Part shown: positions 1 to 13,060 of the stretch, in pieces
How positions within the stretch are numbered: position 1 is the first letter of the stretch
Layout of the letters: each line of letters starts with the position of its first letter
NCBI GenBank assembly: GCA_029783825.1
Contig: JAREIK010018630.1
Location: 1-64,000, forward strand
Direction of reading: 5' to 3'
Source: Sapria himalayana
Lineage: Eukaryota; Streptophyta; Magnoliopsida; Malpighiales; Rafflesiaceae
DNA: 64,000 bases
Notes under the pieces: model-generated
What the model was told of the DNA's origin: nothing
The model's input: the letters and a program-made list of their open reading frames with translations, nothing else
The model's database searches: none
Position numbers and translations under genes: made by a program

Positions 1-899
1 CCATGGCTACATATTTCGTCTCTAGAACATAAAATCATAGTATTGGGAATGAACCATAACTTTGGTCACTCTCTTGTATTAGATGACTATGGTACAGATA
101 ATTAGTCATGGTTTTAGCCTCTCTCTTGGATCAGATGACCACATAGATGAGAATGGTCACTACTACACATTTTATCTCTATAACTAAAAATTGCAATATT
201 GGAAATAAGATCTGGCTAGTGACATTCTCGAGAGCAAATGTCATAGCTTGGAAATGGCTGAGGCTCGAGTATGATTCTCTAGAATTTTCTATAGCTAAAA
301 GATGAGTTTCTTGGAATAACATCATAATTTTTGTTTTGAATTTATTGGCTCTATAATGAAAAAATTTTGGCAACAAAGCTTGTCATGGCACCAAAGCTTT
401 TCATGGCTTTGGGTTCTAATGAGGTAATTGGTTGTTGTAATATGAAATTAATGTCACAATTATTAAATAATATTTTAAGCTAGTGTGATTATGACTCCAA
501 TAAAGTTTCACAACCAAAAAGAATATGTTTCATAGTGAAATAATTGTGTTAATGATGTGGTAGAGTTATGACACGTGAAGATTATAATAATATTCATATG
601 GAATTTTAGCTAAGAATAGATGAAAAACTATCTTATAACTCAACGAGATATAACAATGTCGTAACATAATTAATACTACGAGTTAACAAAACTTTGTACT
701 ACCATTCTTCTCAACAATACATCAAGTCTCCATTTCCAACAAACATCATAGAATTTTCTAATTATCCTTCATATTCCATAAAAAATATAATTTAGTTAAA
801 TTATTCATTTTAAAGCTTTCTTCTATAAAACACATAATGAATATTGACTAAGATTACTAGTTTTATTTGTTATTTAGCATACCAAATAATATGATACTT

Positions 900-1205
900 A
901 TTTATAATGAATTGATAAGATATTCATTTATAAGGAGTTGATAAGACTCATTTATATGAAGTTAATAAGATACTCATTTATAATGAGTTGATAAAACACT
1001 GATATAAAATGAATTTATTAGAACTCATTTATAAGTAGTTATTAGATACTCATATATAATGATTTATAAGACATTCATTTATAATGAGTTATAAGATACT
1101 CAATTATAAAGAGTTTATAAGCCATTCATTTATAAAAAAATTATAACACACTCCTTTATGACTAGTTTGTAATGAGTTGATAAGCTACTTATTTATAACT
1201 AGTTA
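900..1205 (-). repeat. Minisatellite patch, left arm
   Basis: This is a diverged tandem run of a ~26-bp unit, read here as AATGAGTTGATAAGATACTC. It is the reverse complement of the unit forming the large array at 19.1-22.9 kb. It ends where the GC-rich hAT end begins at about 1205. The mirrored patch is at 17145-17455. Confidence 0.85.
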
Positions 1206-1681
1206 GGTAGATCATGAGACCCGTCGGATTCTGTCCTCTAGACGTTGGAGGTGAAATCCAACGGTTGATATTCAAATTTTAATTTTTTAACTGTGGGGGG
1301 GGGGGGGGGGAATTCGGGTCGAGCTGTACCGCGGATCGGGTCAGAGTGGAATCGGACCCGTGCCCACACATTTTCCCTATCCGTATAGTATGGACTTTAG
1401 CGGATGGCGATAAAGTGGGGGTAGGGTGCAGGACATGTCTTGTGCCGGCGAACCACGCCACGGGCCACAAAACCATACCGGGTCAGACACGACACGAGGT
1501 CGTGTTGGCCTCTTCACTGCACGACACGAGGTCGTGTTGGCCTCTTCACGGCACGACATGATTGGTGCCGTGGTCAGGCACAAAATGGGCATGGGCACCA
1601 AAAATTCCCTGCCGGGCCGGCCCAGGCATGGCTTAATCGTGCTATGTCTCGTGCCGCCCCCCGGCCCGGCCGTCACCTCTA
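1205..1681. mobile_element. GC-rich hAT terminal region (left arm)
   Basis: This abruptly GC-rich block ends with CCGTCACCTCTA at 1670-1681, which matches the reverse complement of the hAT terminus TAGAGGTGTCAAA seen elsewhere in the window. Its first ~120 bases (GTCGGATTCTG, then GTTGGAGGTGAAATCCAACGG) match the start of another hAT end at 56760-57314 in the same orientation. The short palindromic runs of GGCACGA, GTCGTGC and GGCCGGCCC are typical of subterminal repeats where hAT transposases bind (family knowledge). I found no target-site duplication, so this is probably a one-ended remnant. Open frames here are by-products of high GC content. Confidence 0.7.
1295..1310 (+). repeat. G16 homopolymer tract
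   Basis: Sixteen consecutive G bases sit at the start of the hAT GC-rich end. The mirror position in the right arm (17032-17047) has exactly sixteen C bases. Confidence 0.9.
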
Positions 1682-2159
1682 AATGCAAGGTCATGCTAGG
1701 TCATGCCAAATTTGGGCAAACATCCAATTAAACTATTCTGAAATTTAAATCTTTTATTTTATTACTTATTTAAATTATTAAATTTATATTAATTTAAATG
1801 AAATAAATAATTAAAAAAAATTACAATTCGTATCACATAAAAAATAAAAATGTTTAATAAAGAAAAAATAATTTTCATATTTAAATTTCATTATCAAAAA
1901 TAGAATATAATACAACATACATACACATATTTAACATATGATGAGGCATAACTCATAAGACCATAAATGAATAAAACATAATCGACAGAAATATACAAAA
2001 AATTAATAACAATATAGTATCGTATAAAAAAATAATTAAAAATACACGATTCATAATCATGTATATGCCTTATATGCCTGAAAGTATAATTAAAAAAATA
2101 TTAAAAACCATGATTCATATAAAAAAGTAGCACTTTCAACATCATCGTGTATATGCCTA

Positions 2160-3790
2160 AAGTATCTAGTGATGATATTAATATCCTCAATTTTCATATA
2201 TCATAAATCATAATCTGTAAGTAACTCTTGTACCTTATATGAATGACCAACAATGAATCTTCAATCCTTTATGCATGTAAGTATCTCTGTAATATTTAGT
2301 CACGGTCTCAATATCTTATCTGAAATAATATTAATTATCATTGAAAAAATAAACTTTGATGTTAAGTTAGACAGATGAGAAAGACATCACGTGTCATCTT
2401 AGATAACACGAGATAGATAAATTCAAATAATTTCTAATAAAGTAAAATATTCATATTCTTATTATCATCATATTATATGATATAATAGTAATTGATATCT
2501 AAATATCAAAATAAGTAGCTCATATTCAACGAATCACCGTCATTTACCCCTAGCTATTTGAATGAAGAAAGTTTATCTTCATGTCTATACTCAGAACATG
2601 ACAATAGCTATCATACCTATTATCATAATATATAAATAAAATAGTTACCTTTTTATGAATTAAATACTCATGTTGGAGTTCTTGATTCATTCACGTGAAT
2701 ATGTATGTCAAAGTATTTATATCCCTTCTACATTACCCTAAGATGCATACACACTGCCAAATAATAAATAGATAGACTAGAGAACTAATACTTTAAATAC
2801 TTAATTTTCATCTGACATTCATGATACTAAATACATGATGACCTCTATAATTGATAAACATACTACTAATATTGTATAAGCCCTTAAGCACAATGCAAGT
2901 AGTAGAAATATTCAAAAACAAACACATATTTGTTGTGTCAAAAAATTTTTAAATTTTTCATAAAAGAATTTCATATATCACAGTATGAATTATTAATAAT
3001 AAATTTATCACTGTTACTATTAATATAGTTGGATATCACATAATGATAACCAATACATGACATCCATTATCAACTTGGTATAATTCTAATGATATCTTAC
3101 AACCATTTAAAATTTATTTGAGCTCACTAAAAAATAGAAATCACTAAACTCTTGTTGTCTACTAGACATCTTAATATATTTAATAAATTTCTATTTTTTT
3201 AATACAAGAGAAACAACATTTATTCTCTATGATACTATTAGATTGATTTTATGAGTTATGACACATATAGCTAATATGAAAAATCTCATCTAATAATTTA
3301 TCTTTAATGATTCTAATAAACATATTAATATTTATTTTAGAGAATATTCTCTAAATATCATATGAATATCATATTAATATCATATTCTCTAAAAATGCTA
3401 TATATTCTCTAAATATATACAGGTCATTATGAAAATGAAAGATATCAAGAAATCCTAAAATTTTTTTATTAAGTTTCAATTATAAATTTACTTTGTTAAC
3501 AGTAAGACATACGAATAACACACAATCACGACTAGGCCAAATATCTGAAATCATGGACAACTCACTATATTTCCTAAATTTATTAATTATTACCATTAAA
3601 ATACTTACTACATGCATATAATATAAAATAATCATTTATGATTTGAAATCCATTAATTATTACCACAATCACAGCTAGGCCAAAGAAATTAAAGATTAGT
3701 TAATTTCATAAGTGAGACATGCCCATATATCACATGTATCACAATCACGACTAGTTTAGTTTTTTAATTTACATATAATTATTTCCGACT
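2160..3790 (-). pseudogene. Ac-type hAT transposase relic (left arm)
   Basis: This AT-rich stretch is recognised by its alignment with the better preserved transposase pseudogene at 54.6-56.4 kb and with relics at 36.1-37.3 and 46.7-47.4 kb, all in the same orientation. Shared landmarks include the block around 2880-2950 that matches 55130-55230, and the block around 3500-3580 that matches the conserved Y-x-C-L-T-x-H-Y region near 55770. Stops and frameshifts are dense and no reading frame survives. The right arm keeps only the 3' part of the same relic. Confidence 0.6.
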
Positions 3791-4200
3791 CGTCCTTTTT
3801 TTTACTAGAAAAGTTCTCAAGATATATTTATTTTTTAATGATTTATATGGATATCATTATTTAATATGATAAGTTGAATCATTCAACCCATAAAATATTG
3901 GGTAACTAGAAAGATAATATTTTAAAACTTAATTTTAAAAAGATAACTCTTCATCAAGAAATGAATATTATTTTTACTAAAATAACCTCTTAATTTTTTT
4001 TTTTGCAAAAATAACTCTTCTTTTATAATAATCAAATTTCATTAATAAAGAACTTAATTAGTATTAAGATTGATAAATTATACAAAAAAAAATTATTTTT
4101 TTAAAAATACAAGCAAATGAGTTATCTTTATAAATACGATAACATTTTAGGTTATCAATCCTAATATTCTTAAAATAATTTATAAGTAGTTTCAACAAAA
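2820..4200. other. Segment kept only in the left arm
   Basis: The left arm reads CTTAATTTTCATCTGACATT to 2819, and homology to the right arm resumes at AAAATCATGAAAGTGTT near 4202. The right arm joins these two points almost directly at about 15580. The left-only DNA continues the hAT transposase relic collinearly with other family copies, so loss from the right arm is more likely than insertion into the left. Confidence 0.8.
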
Positions 4201-5789
4201 AAAAATCATGAAAGTGTTCCATATCAAAGAGCATCACTTACAAAAAACACATGTTTGATGATATTACATGAATTGTAGTACCTGACATGAATGTACAAAA
4301 TTAATGCTAGATTGTAAGACCCGCTGAAACTCAACAAATACGATATTGTTGCTTTATCTTTTAAAAATGTAGTTGCTAGTTTGAGATTTCATGATTCATC
4401 ATATAGTTATTTTCTAATGAATGATGAGTGATTGTAATACGAAAGGTGTCTCAGTTATTAAAAATATTTTATTCTATGACTAGAATATTTTCTAGAATTA
4501 GTATCCCACCATATATATTTTATTTCCTAAAGTTTGTAATGTAAGGATTCACTACTAAAATGAGCTACATCTCCTAATAAAGAATTTGTTCTATGGCTGA
4601 ACAAATATTTATAAAATTTTGAAAAATATTGGTCTAACATTCAGGAAGTTATAAGATTAAAAAATATTATTTCAAGAGAACTTATTGAGTGATTAGAATT
4701 AAAAAATATCTATAAAGTATTTAAAGATTATGTTATAATTTGCTTAAGGAGTACACGATTAATCATGTGATTATGAATGATACTTGTTTTGAAAAATGAT
4801 TATATGAATCTACATTGAATATTAGTAGCAATAATTTTTTTGGAAAATTTATAAAAAACACTTAATAGTAAGATTAATATTAATTTAAAAAATGAGCTAG
4901 ATGGCCATTTAAAAATAAAGTATTACCAAAAAAAATTGATTTTAACATATTAGATTAGTGGTAGACAGATAAAATCAAATATCCTACTTTGATGAGGATG
5001 CCTAGAGATCTTGTCATTCTAATATCAATTATAGATTAGGAGTCGACATAAAACAAGTGATAGATTAGTGAGTCCTTGTAATAGTAGACTTCATCCAAAA
5101 ACTTTTGAATCAACAATGGGTACGGCAAGTTGAATTGTAAATATTTAATACGGTAAGATAAATAGCTTAATTTTTAAATGAAAATAATTTTCTTTGATTA
5201 ATTATATTAATATTTTCTTTCTTCCTTTATTATAATTATTAGTTCAAATAAAAAAAGCATATTACTACTCAGTTGAATATGATAAAAATATTATTGGTGT
5301 TGAGGTATGAAATACGTGTGTAGTTGTGTGTGTATGTAGGTGTGTGTTTTGTTAAATTTGATACTTAAATGGAATTATAAGACTAATTATATATTTTTTT
5401 ACATTAATTTGTAGGGAATGAAGTAGCAAGTGTTAAAGAAATATATGATTAGTTTGAAATTATTTCTATTTTGATATTTCTTTTATGATGATGATGATGA
5501 TGATTCGATATGATAAATTAAAAGTAATTTAAAGATACTTTAAATTTATTGTTGTTGAACTTTGATATTTAGATATGACAAAATCTTTAAGATTAGTCTT
5601 GAAGTTACTTCTAATATTTTTTTGAAATGTGGGTTGCTTGCATATGACTAAAAATTATTTAGGTATTTGGATAGAAATAAAAATAATAGATCTAGTGGGG
5701 ATGAGGATGATGTTGAAAATAGACATAATAAATGAAGGTGGAGATGGAGAATATAAAATCCGACTTGAATCAAATTCGTTGTCATCCCT

Positions 5790-6650
5790 ACCTCAAATAG
5801 GTATCTCTTATCTTTTCATATATAGAAATTAATCTTGTTTTCTTTCTTTTAATTTCATTTCTAATTCTATCATTCTTAATCTTATCATACATTCATTTTG
5901 TTACTTTAATATAAATTTCATAAAATATTATTTCATCCTTTGCATATGTTACTTTTGGATCACCCATCATTAAGTTTCATAAAATATTATTGGTCTTATA
6001 AATACTTTATAAAAGTCTTTAAACTATTTAGCACACGTCTATCATAAAGAACTCGTAGGCGGCTCTATATTTAGTTTATTTAATTTTAATTCTGTGAGAT
6101 ATATTGTCATCAATCTTCTTGTCATTACTTAATTATATAGCATTCATATTTAAAATAACTAATATTTATACTTATTATTTCCATATTTTGATTAGCAAAT
6201 CATTATTATTATTAACATAATTAAACTCATATTTTAAATACTTCATCTTCCTATGATGAACCATAAATTCTTAAATTTAATTGCTATCCTCCAAATTTTT
6301 AGTCTCCTACATTTTCTTTAGTCTCATCACTTAATTAAGATGTCTGCACATAACATACTCTAAGAGTATATCTTATATCTCTTGTCAATTTATCTATAAT
6401 AAGTATAAAAATATAAGGACCAAATGATGATCCGTTGCGAAATCTTACAACTATTGGAAACTCTGAGTTATGTCATGAACTAATTTAATTCAAAACATCA
6501 GCCTCTTATATATATCTGATTAACTCAATAATATACTTAATATCCATTTATTACATAATACTCATCAAATAAAATTTATTAAAACTATATCAAAAATATT
6601 TCTAAATCAATGAAATCATAGATAATTTTTGTTTCTCAATATATTACTGA
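5790..6650 (-). pseudogene. LINE reverse transcriptase relic (left arm)
   Basis: Read on the minus strand in several frames, this region shows the C-terminal half of a plant LINE reverse transcriptase in order. A block like SEFPIVVRF precedes GSSFGPYIFILIIDKLT at about 6400-6470. A degraded catalytic region follows, then MKYLKYEF near 6240, ISHRIKIK with K-Y-R-A-A-Y-E-F near 6060-6100, and DKIKNDRIRNEIKRK near 5838-5885. These match, in order, the usual landmarks of plant non-LTR polymerases that lie before and after the Y/F-A-D-D active site. Frameshifts and stops are frequent. No endonuclease domain is visible, so this is a 5'-truncated dead copy. Confidence 0.72.
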
Positions 6651-6661
6651 CTAGATAAATA

Positions 6662-7201
6662 TAGAATCGTGTCAAATAGGCCAGATAGCCCGAGCAGGAA
6701 CACGGCCCGATTAGCAGTGCATGGCCCGGCCGGATCCAGCACAGCCCAGAATTGTGCCTTGGCCCAGGACGAGCTGCCCATGGTACGTTCGTGTCGTCCT
6801 AGGCCGGCATTAGAAGTGCCTCGTGTCGGGTTAGGCACGACCCGTATGCATGGCATAGGGGCACGATAACCCAACCTGGGTGGGTTATCCAATTGTTTTC
6901 AAATAATCAACCACATTGCCGATTTTAATTGGTCGACAATAAGTCGGCATCCCATCACACAAAGGCCATGGGCTTCTTTCGTCGTTCACCATAATCATGC
7001 ATCTTCGAGGTTCAGCACGGTCCGACATAGTCGTGCACTCGGCCATGCCCACTATTTCGTACTGGGCTGGTGGACTGTCACCATGTCGTGCCAGGCAAGA
7101 CACGAGAATTTCACCATGCCGTGCTAGCATGGCACAGTGATATAACCATACCTTGAAAAAATGGGTCGTGCCAAAACAGCACGACCCATTTGACACTTCT
7201 A
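6662..7201. mobile_element. Non-autonomous hAT element (left arm)
   Basis: This 540-bp GC-rich element starts TAGAATCGTGTCAAA and ends TTTGACACTTCTA, forming inverted termini. The 8-bp duplication GATAAATA flanks it at 6654-6661 and 7202-7209. An 8-bp TSD and TAGAGGTGTCAAA-like ends are diagnostic of hAT. The interior has many GGCACGA and TCGTGCC motifs and no transposase. It inserted next to the LINE relic. The same element with the same TSD is at 12524-13060 in inverse orientation, so insertion predates the inverted duplication. Confidence 0.88.
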
Positions 7202-7709
7202 GATAAATAGTTTTTATAATAAATCTATCTAACATAAATTCAATTAATTCTCCAAAATTACTACCCCTCTTCTTAATTTATGTTAATCATTATTTTACAA
7301 ATCTTCATGGTATAATTAATGAGTTTAATCACTCTCATCACATACTTCTTTCAAGAATAAAGTTTTAAATCTATTTATGAATATTCTAAAAGAATTATAT
7401 TTTTTTTCTTTATAACATAGTGTTGATTGAACTTGGTGTTCAATCACTAAATCAGAGAGGATGTTTAGGTATATTATATGAGTTGTATTTTATATTTATT
7501 AATTTTATTTTATAATTAATGAATTAAATTTTTTGTTATTTTTATTTATTATTTTTGAACAAGCTTGTGGAAGATTTTTGTTCAATCACTAAATGTGAAA
7601 ATATTAATCAAACCATATTAATATTTTTCAGGTAGTGTCTTACTTTCAATGTAGGAATTCATTTTTTATTCTCTTATAGTATCTTTTTAATATTTGGGTA
7701 CCAAGCTTC

Positions 7710-7849
7710 ATTTATATTAAATATTTATAATCTATCATAAGTTTCTCCACTGATAGATTAAGAAGATCCCAAATCTCACTGTTAGTAATGAAACAAAATT
7801 CGTATAACATTGTATGTTGACATTGTGAATGAACAAAATTCTCAGATGT
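7710..7849. other. Spacer at the original palindrome centre
   Basis: These 140 bases separate the innermost paired bases. GGTACCAAGCTTC ends the left arm at 7709 and GAAGCTTGGTACC begins the right arm at 7850. The spacer is AT-rich, with no gene and no transposon terminus that I recognise. Near-identical spacers recur in each downstream tandem unit, for example near 8750-8890 and 10828-10968. Confidence 0.85.
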
Positions 7850-8353
7850 GAAGCTTGGTACCCAAATATTAAAGACACTATAAGAGATTAAAAAAATGAA
7901 TTCCTACATTGAAAGTAAGACACTACTTGATAAATATTGATATGGTTTGATTAATATTTCACGATTTATTGATTTGAACAAAATCATCCACGAGCTTGTT
8001 CAAAATAATAAATTAAAATAACAAAAAATATTTAATTCATTAATTATAAAATAAAATTAATAAATAAAAAATACCAACTCATATAATATACCAAAACATC
8101 CTCTCTGATTTAGTGATTGAACACCAAGTTCAATCAACACTATGTTATACAGAAAATAAAAATATTATTCTTTTAGAATATTCTCAATATATCTATAAAT
8201 TTATTCTGATAGAAGTATGTGGTGAGATTGATTGAACTCATTAATATACCATGAAGATTTGTAAAAGAGTGATTAACATAAACTGAGAAGAGTGGTAGTA
8301 ATTTGGAGAATTAATTGATATTTATGTTAGAATTATTATAAAAATTATTTATC

Positions 8354-8571
8354 TAGAGGTGTCAAATGGGTCGTGCTGTATTGGCTTTTACCCATTTTTT
8401 CAAGGTTGTCACCGTGCCGTGCTAGCACGGCATGGTAAAATTCTCGTGTCATGCCTGGCATGACATGGTGACGACAGTCCACCGGCCTAGTACGAAATAG
8501 GGGCATGGCCGAGGGCACGACTATGTCGAACAGTGCTGAACCTCGAAGATGCATGATTATGGTGAACGACA
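8354..8571. mobile_element. Truncated hAT end in tandem unit 1 (repeated in units 2-4)
   Basis: TAGAGGTGTCAAATGGGTCG begins the hAT terminus and the sequence stops at GTGAACGAC, where the next unit starts. Equivalent truncated ends lie at 9394-9610, 10433-10648 and 11477-11693. The short frames here, beginning MSFTIIMHLRGSAR on the minus strand, are only readings of this repeat. Confidence 0.85.
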
Positions 8572-11500
8572 TTGTTATTTTAATTTTATTATTTTTGAAC
8601 AAGCTCGTGGAAGATTTTTGTTCAATCACTAAATCATGAAAATATTAATCAAACCATATTAATATTTTTCAGGTAGTGTCTTACTTTATGTAGGAATTCA
8701 TTTTTTAATCTCTTATAGTATCTTTTTAATATTTGGGTACCAAGCTTCTTTATATTAAATATTTATAATCTATCATAAGTTTCTCCACTTATAGATTAAG
8801 AAGATCCCAAATCTCACTGTTAGTAATGAAACAAAATTCGTATAACATTGTATGTTGACATTGTGATTGAACAAATTCTCAGATGTGAAGCTTGGTGCCT
8901 AAATATTAAAAAGACACTATAAGAGATTTAAAAAAATGAATTCCTACATTGAAAGTAAGACACTACTGATAAATATTGATATGGTTTGATTAATATTTTC
9001 ACGATTTATTGATTGAAAAAAAATCTTCCACAAGCTTGTTCAAAAATAATAATTAAAATAACAAAAAATATTTAATTCATTAATTATAAAATAAAATTAA
9101 TAAATATAAAATAAAACTCATATAATAAACCTAAACATCCTCTCTAATTTAGTGATTGAACACCAAGTTCAATCAACACTATGTTATAAAGAAATAAAAC
9201 TATTATTCTTTATAATATTCATAAATATATATATAATTTATTCTTGATAGAAGTATGTGGTGAGAGTGATTGAACTCATTAATTATACCATGAATCTTTG
9301 TAAAAGAGTGATTAACATAAACTGAGAAGAGTGGTAGTAATTTTAAAGAATTAATTGATATTTATGTTAGAATTATTATAAAAATTATTTATCTAGATGT
9401 GTAAATTGGGTCGTGCTGTATTGGCACGACCCATTTTTTCAAGGTTGTCACCGTGCCGTGCTAGCACGACATAGTAAAATTCTCGTGTCATGCCTGGCAT
9501 GACATGGTGACACAGTCCACCGGCCCAGTACGAAATAGTGGGCATGGTCGAGGGCACGACAATGTCGAACCGTGCTGAACCTCGAAGATGCATGATTATG
9601 GTGAACGACATTGTTATTTTAATTTATTATTTTTGAACAAGCTTGTGGAAGATTTTTTGTTCAATCACTAAATCGTGAAAATATTAATCAAACCATATTA
9701 ATATTTTCAGGTAGTGTCTTACTTTCAATGTAGGAATTCATTTTTTTATTCTCTTATAGTATCTTTTAATATTTGGGTACTAAGCTTCTGTTATATTAAA
9801 TATTTATAATCTATCATAAGTTTCTCGACTGATAGAGTAAGAAGATCCCAAATCTCACTGTTAGAAATGAAACAAAATTCATATAACATCGTATGATGAC
9901 ATTGTGAATGAACAAAATTCTCAGATGTGAAGCTTGGTACCCAAATATTAAAAGACACTATAAGAGATTAAAAATTGAATTCCTACATTGAAGTAAGACA
10001 CTACCTGATAAATATTGATATGGTTGATTAATATTTTCACGATTATTGATTGAACAAAAAATCATCCACGAGCTTGTTCAAAAATAATAAATTAAAATAA
10101 CAAAAAATATTTAATTCATTAATTATAAATAAAATTAATAAATATAAAATACAACTCATATAATATACCTAAACATCCTTTTTGATTTAGTGATTGAACA
10201 CCAAGTTCAATCAACACTATGTTATAAAGAAATAAAAATATTATTCTTTTACAATATTCATCAATATATTTATAATTTTATTCTTGATAGAAGTATGTGG
10301 TGATAATGATTGAACTCATTAATTATACCATGAAGATTTGTAAAAGAGTGATTAACATAAACTGAGAAGAGTGGTAGTAATTTTGGAGAATTAATTGATA
10401 TTATGTTAGAATAATTATAAAAATTATTTATCTAGAGGTGTCAAATGGGTCGTGCTGTATTGGCACGACCCATTTTTCAAGGTTGTCACCGTGCCGTGCT
10501 AGCACGACATAGTAAAATTCTCGTGTCATGCCTGGCATGACATGGTGACACAGTCCACCGGCCCAGTACGAAATAGTGGGCATGGCCGAGGGCACGACAA
10601 TGTCGAACCGTGCTGAACCTCGAAGATGCATGATTATGGTGAACGACATTGTTATTTTAATTTATTATTTTTGGAACAAGCTTGTGGAAGATTTTTTGTT
10701 CAATCACTAAATCGTGAAAATATTAATCAAACCATATTAATATTTTTCAGGTAGTGTCTTACTTTCAATGTAGGAATTCATTTTTTATTCTCTTATAGTA
10801 TCTTTTTAATATTTGGGTACGAAGCTTCATTTATATTAAATATTTATAATCTATCATAAGTTTCTCCACTGATAGATTAAGAAGATCCCAAATCTCACTG
10901 TTAGTAATGAAACAAAATTCGTATAACATTGTATGTTGACATTGTGAATGAACAAAATTCTCAGATGTGAAGCTTGGTACCCAAATATTAAAGACACTAT
11001 AAGAGATTAAAAAAATGAATTCCTACATTGAAAGTAAGACACTACTTGATAAATATTGATATGGTTTGATTAATATTTTCACGATTTATTGATTGAACAA
11101 AAAATCATTCACGAGCTTGTTCAAAAATAATAAATTAAAATAACAAAAAATATTTAATTCATTAATTATAAAATAAAATTAATAAATATAAAATACAACT
11201 CATATAATATACCAAAACATCCTCTATGATTTAGTGATTGAACACCAAGTTCAATCAACACTATGTTATAAAGAAATAAAATATTATTCTTTTACAATAT
11301 TCATCAAAATATTTATAAATTTATTCTTGATAGAAGTATGTGGTGATAGTGATTGAACTCATTAATTATACCATGAAGATTTGTAAAAGAGTGATTAACA
11401 TAAACTGAGAAGAGTGGTAGTAATTTTAGAGAATTAATTGATATTTATGTTAGAATTATTATAAAAATTATTTATCTAGAGGTGTCAAATGGGTCGTGCT

Positions 11501-12523
11501 GTATTGGCACGACCCATTTTTTCAAGGTTGTCACTGTGCCGTGCTAGCACGGCATGGTAAAATTCTCGTGTCATGCCTGGCATGACATGGTGACACAGTC
11601 CACCGGCCCAGTATGAAATAGTGGGCATGGCTGAGGGCACGACTATGTCGGACCGTGCTGAACCTCGAAGATGCATGATTATGGTGAACGACATTGTTAT
11701 TTTAATTTATTATTTTTGAACAAGCTTGTGGAAGATTTTTTGTTCAATCACTAAATCGTGAAAATATTAATCAAACCATATTAATATTTTTCAGGTAGTG
11801 TCTTACTTTCAATGTAGGAATTCATTTTTTATTCTCTTATAGTATCTTTTTAATATTTGGGTACCAAGCTTCTTTTATATTAAATATTTATAATCTATCA
11901 TAAGTTTCTCCACTGATAGAGTAAGAAGATCCCAAATCTCACTGTTAGAAATGAAACAAAATTCATATAACATCGTATGTTGACATTGTGAATGAACAAA
12001 ATTCTCAGATGTGAAGCTTGGTACCCAAATATTAAAAAGACACTATAAGAGATTAAAAAAATGAATTCCTACATTGAAAGTAAGACACTACCTGATAAAT
12101 ATTGATATGGTTTGATTAATATTTTCACGATTTATTGATTAAACAAAAAATGATCTACGAGCATGTTCAAAAATAATAAATTAAAATAAAAAAAAATATT
12201 TAATTCATTAATTATAAAATAAAATTAATAAATATAAAATACAACTCATATAATATACCTAAACATCCTCTATGATTTACTGATTGAACACCAAGTTCAA
12301 TCAACACTATGTTATAAAGAAATAAAAATATTATTCTTTTAGAATATTCATCAATATATTTATAAATTTATTCTTGATAGAAGTATGTGGTGAGAGTGAT
12401 TGAACTCATTAATTATACCATGAAGATTTGTAAAAGAGTGATTAACATAAACTGAGAAGAGTGGTAGTAATTTTAGAGAATTAATTGATATTTATGTTAG
12501 AATTATTATAAAAATTATTTATC

Positions 12524-13060
12524 TAGAGGTGTCAAATGGGTCGTGCTGTATTGGCACAACCCATTTTTTCAAGGTTGTCACCGTGCCGTGCTAGCACGGC
12601 ATGATAAAATTCTCGTGTCATGCCTGGCATGACATGGTGACACAGTCCACCGGCCCATTACGAAATACTGGGCATGGCCGAGGGCACGACTATGTCGGAC
12701 CGTGCTGAACCTTTAAGATACCTGATTATGGTGAACGACGAAAGAAGCTCATGGTCTTTGTGTGATGGTTGGCCGACTTATGGGTCGACCAATTACAATC
12801 GGCCATGTGGTTAATTGTTTGAAAACAATTGGATAACTCACATAGGTTGGCTTATCGTGCCCCTATGCCATGCATACGGGTCGTGCCTAACCCGGCATGA
12901 GGCACTGCTCGTGCTGGCCTAGGATGACACGAGCGTGCCATGGGCATCTCGTCCTGGATCGAGGCACAATTCTGGGCTGTACTGGATCAGGACGGGCCAT
13001 GCACTGCTAATCGGGCCGTGGTCCCTGCTCGGGCTGTCTGGCCTATTTGACACGATTCTA
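12524..13060. mobile_element. Non-autonomous hAT element (right arm)
   Basis: This is the mirror copy of the element at 6662-7201, 537 bp long, starting TAGAGGTGTCAAATGGG and ending ATTTGACACGATTCTA. It is flanked by TATTTATC at 12516-12523 and 13061-13068, which is the complement of the left-arm TSD. Its first ~215 bp are the segment repeated in the tandem units. Confidence 0.88.

Larger units (their letters stand above)
1..7709 (+). repeat. Left arm of giant inverted repeat
   Basis: This arm is repeated in reverse complement at 7850-18345. Matching positions sum to about 18345 near the outer end, 18373 around 1.7-2.8 kb and about 19770 around 4.2-5.8 kb; the innermost 0.5 kb pairs across the spacer with a sum of about 15559. 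The jumps are explained by a 1.38-kb deletion in the right arm and by tandem copies added near the centre. Homology already exists at base 1, so the arm extends beyond the window. Conceptual frames at 131-376 and 5629-5832 differ from their mirror copies at 6 of 81 and 4 of 67 residues, so the arms have diverged by a few percent. The arm holds a minisatellite patch, hAT ends, a hAT transposase relic, a LINE relic and a complete non-autonomous hAT element. The pairing is directly visible; how it arose is inference. Confidence 0.93.
7533..12739. repeat. Five-unit tandem amplification of the palindrome core (~1.04 kb each)
   Basis: Units run approximately 7533-8571, 8572-9610, 9611-10648, 10649-11693 and 11694-12739. 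Each contains an arm of ~175 bp, a ~140-bp spacer, the inverse arm, ~330 bp of AT-rich flank and ~220-245 bp of the hAT terminus. The units meet at the same novel joint, GTGAACGAC followed by ATTGTTATT. In the uninterrupted hAT copies the same place reads GTGAACGACGAAAGAAGC, so the joint marks the duplication breakpoint. Unit 5 runs on into the complete right-arm hAT element. Each unit also has the short stem TGATTGAAC / GTTCAATCA with a 5-base loop. Confidence 0.9.

Noticed and set aside
131..376. 81-codon minus-strand frame, also present at 17969-18214
   Set aside because: It is conserved only because it lies in both palindrome arms. It has no domain, sits in transposon-rich DNA, and the two copies differ at 6 residues with no sign of coding constraint.
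1279..1731. Several overlapping frames of 65-105 codons
   Set aside because: They lie in a GC-rich hAT end, where stop codons are rare by composition. They overlap on both strands and are Pro/Arg/His-rich without domains.
5629..5832. 67-codon frame, mirrored at 13941-14144
   Set aside because: It is a palindrome duplicate, opposite in strand to the LINE relic it partly overlaps. No recognisable protein family.
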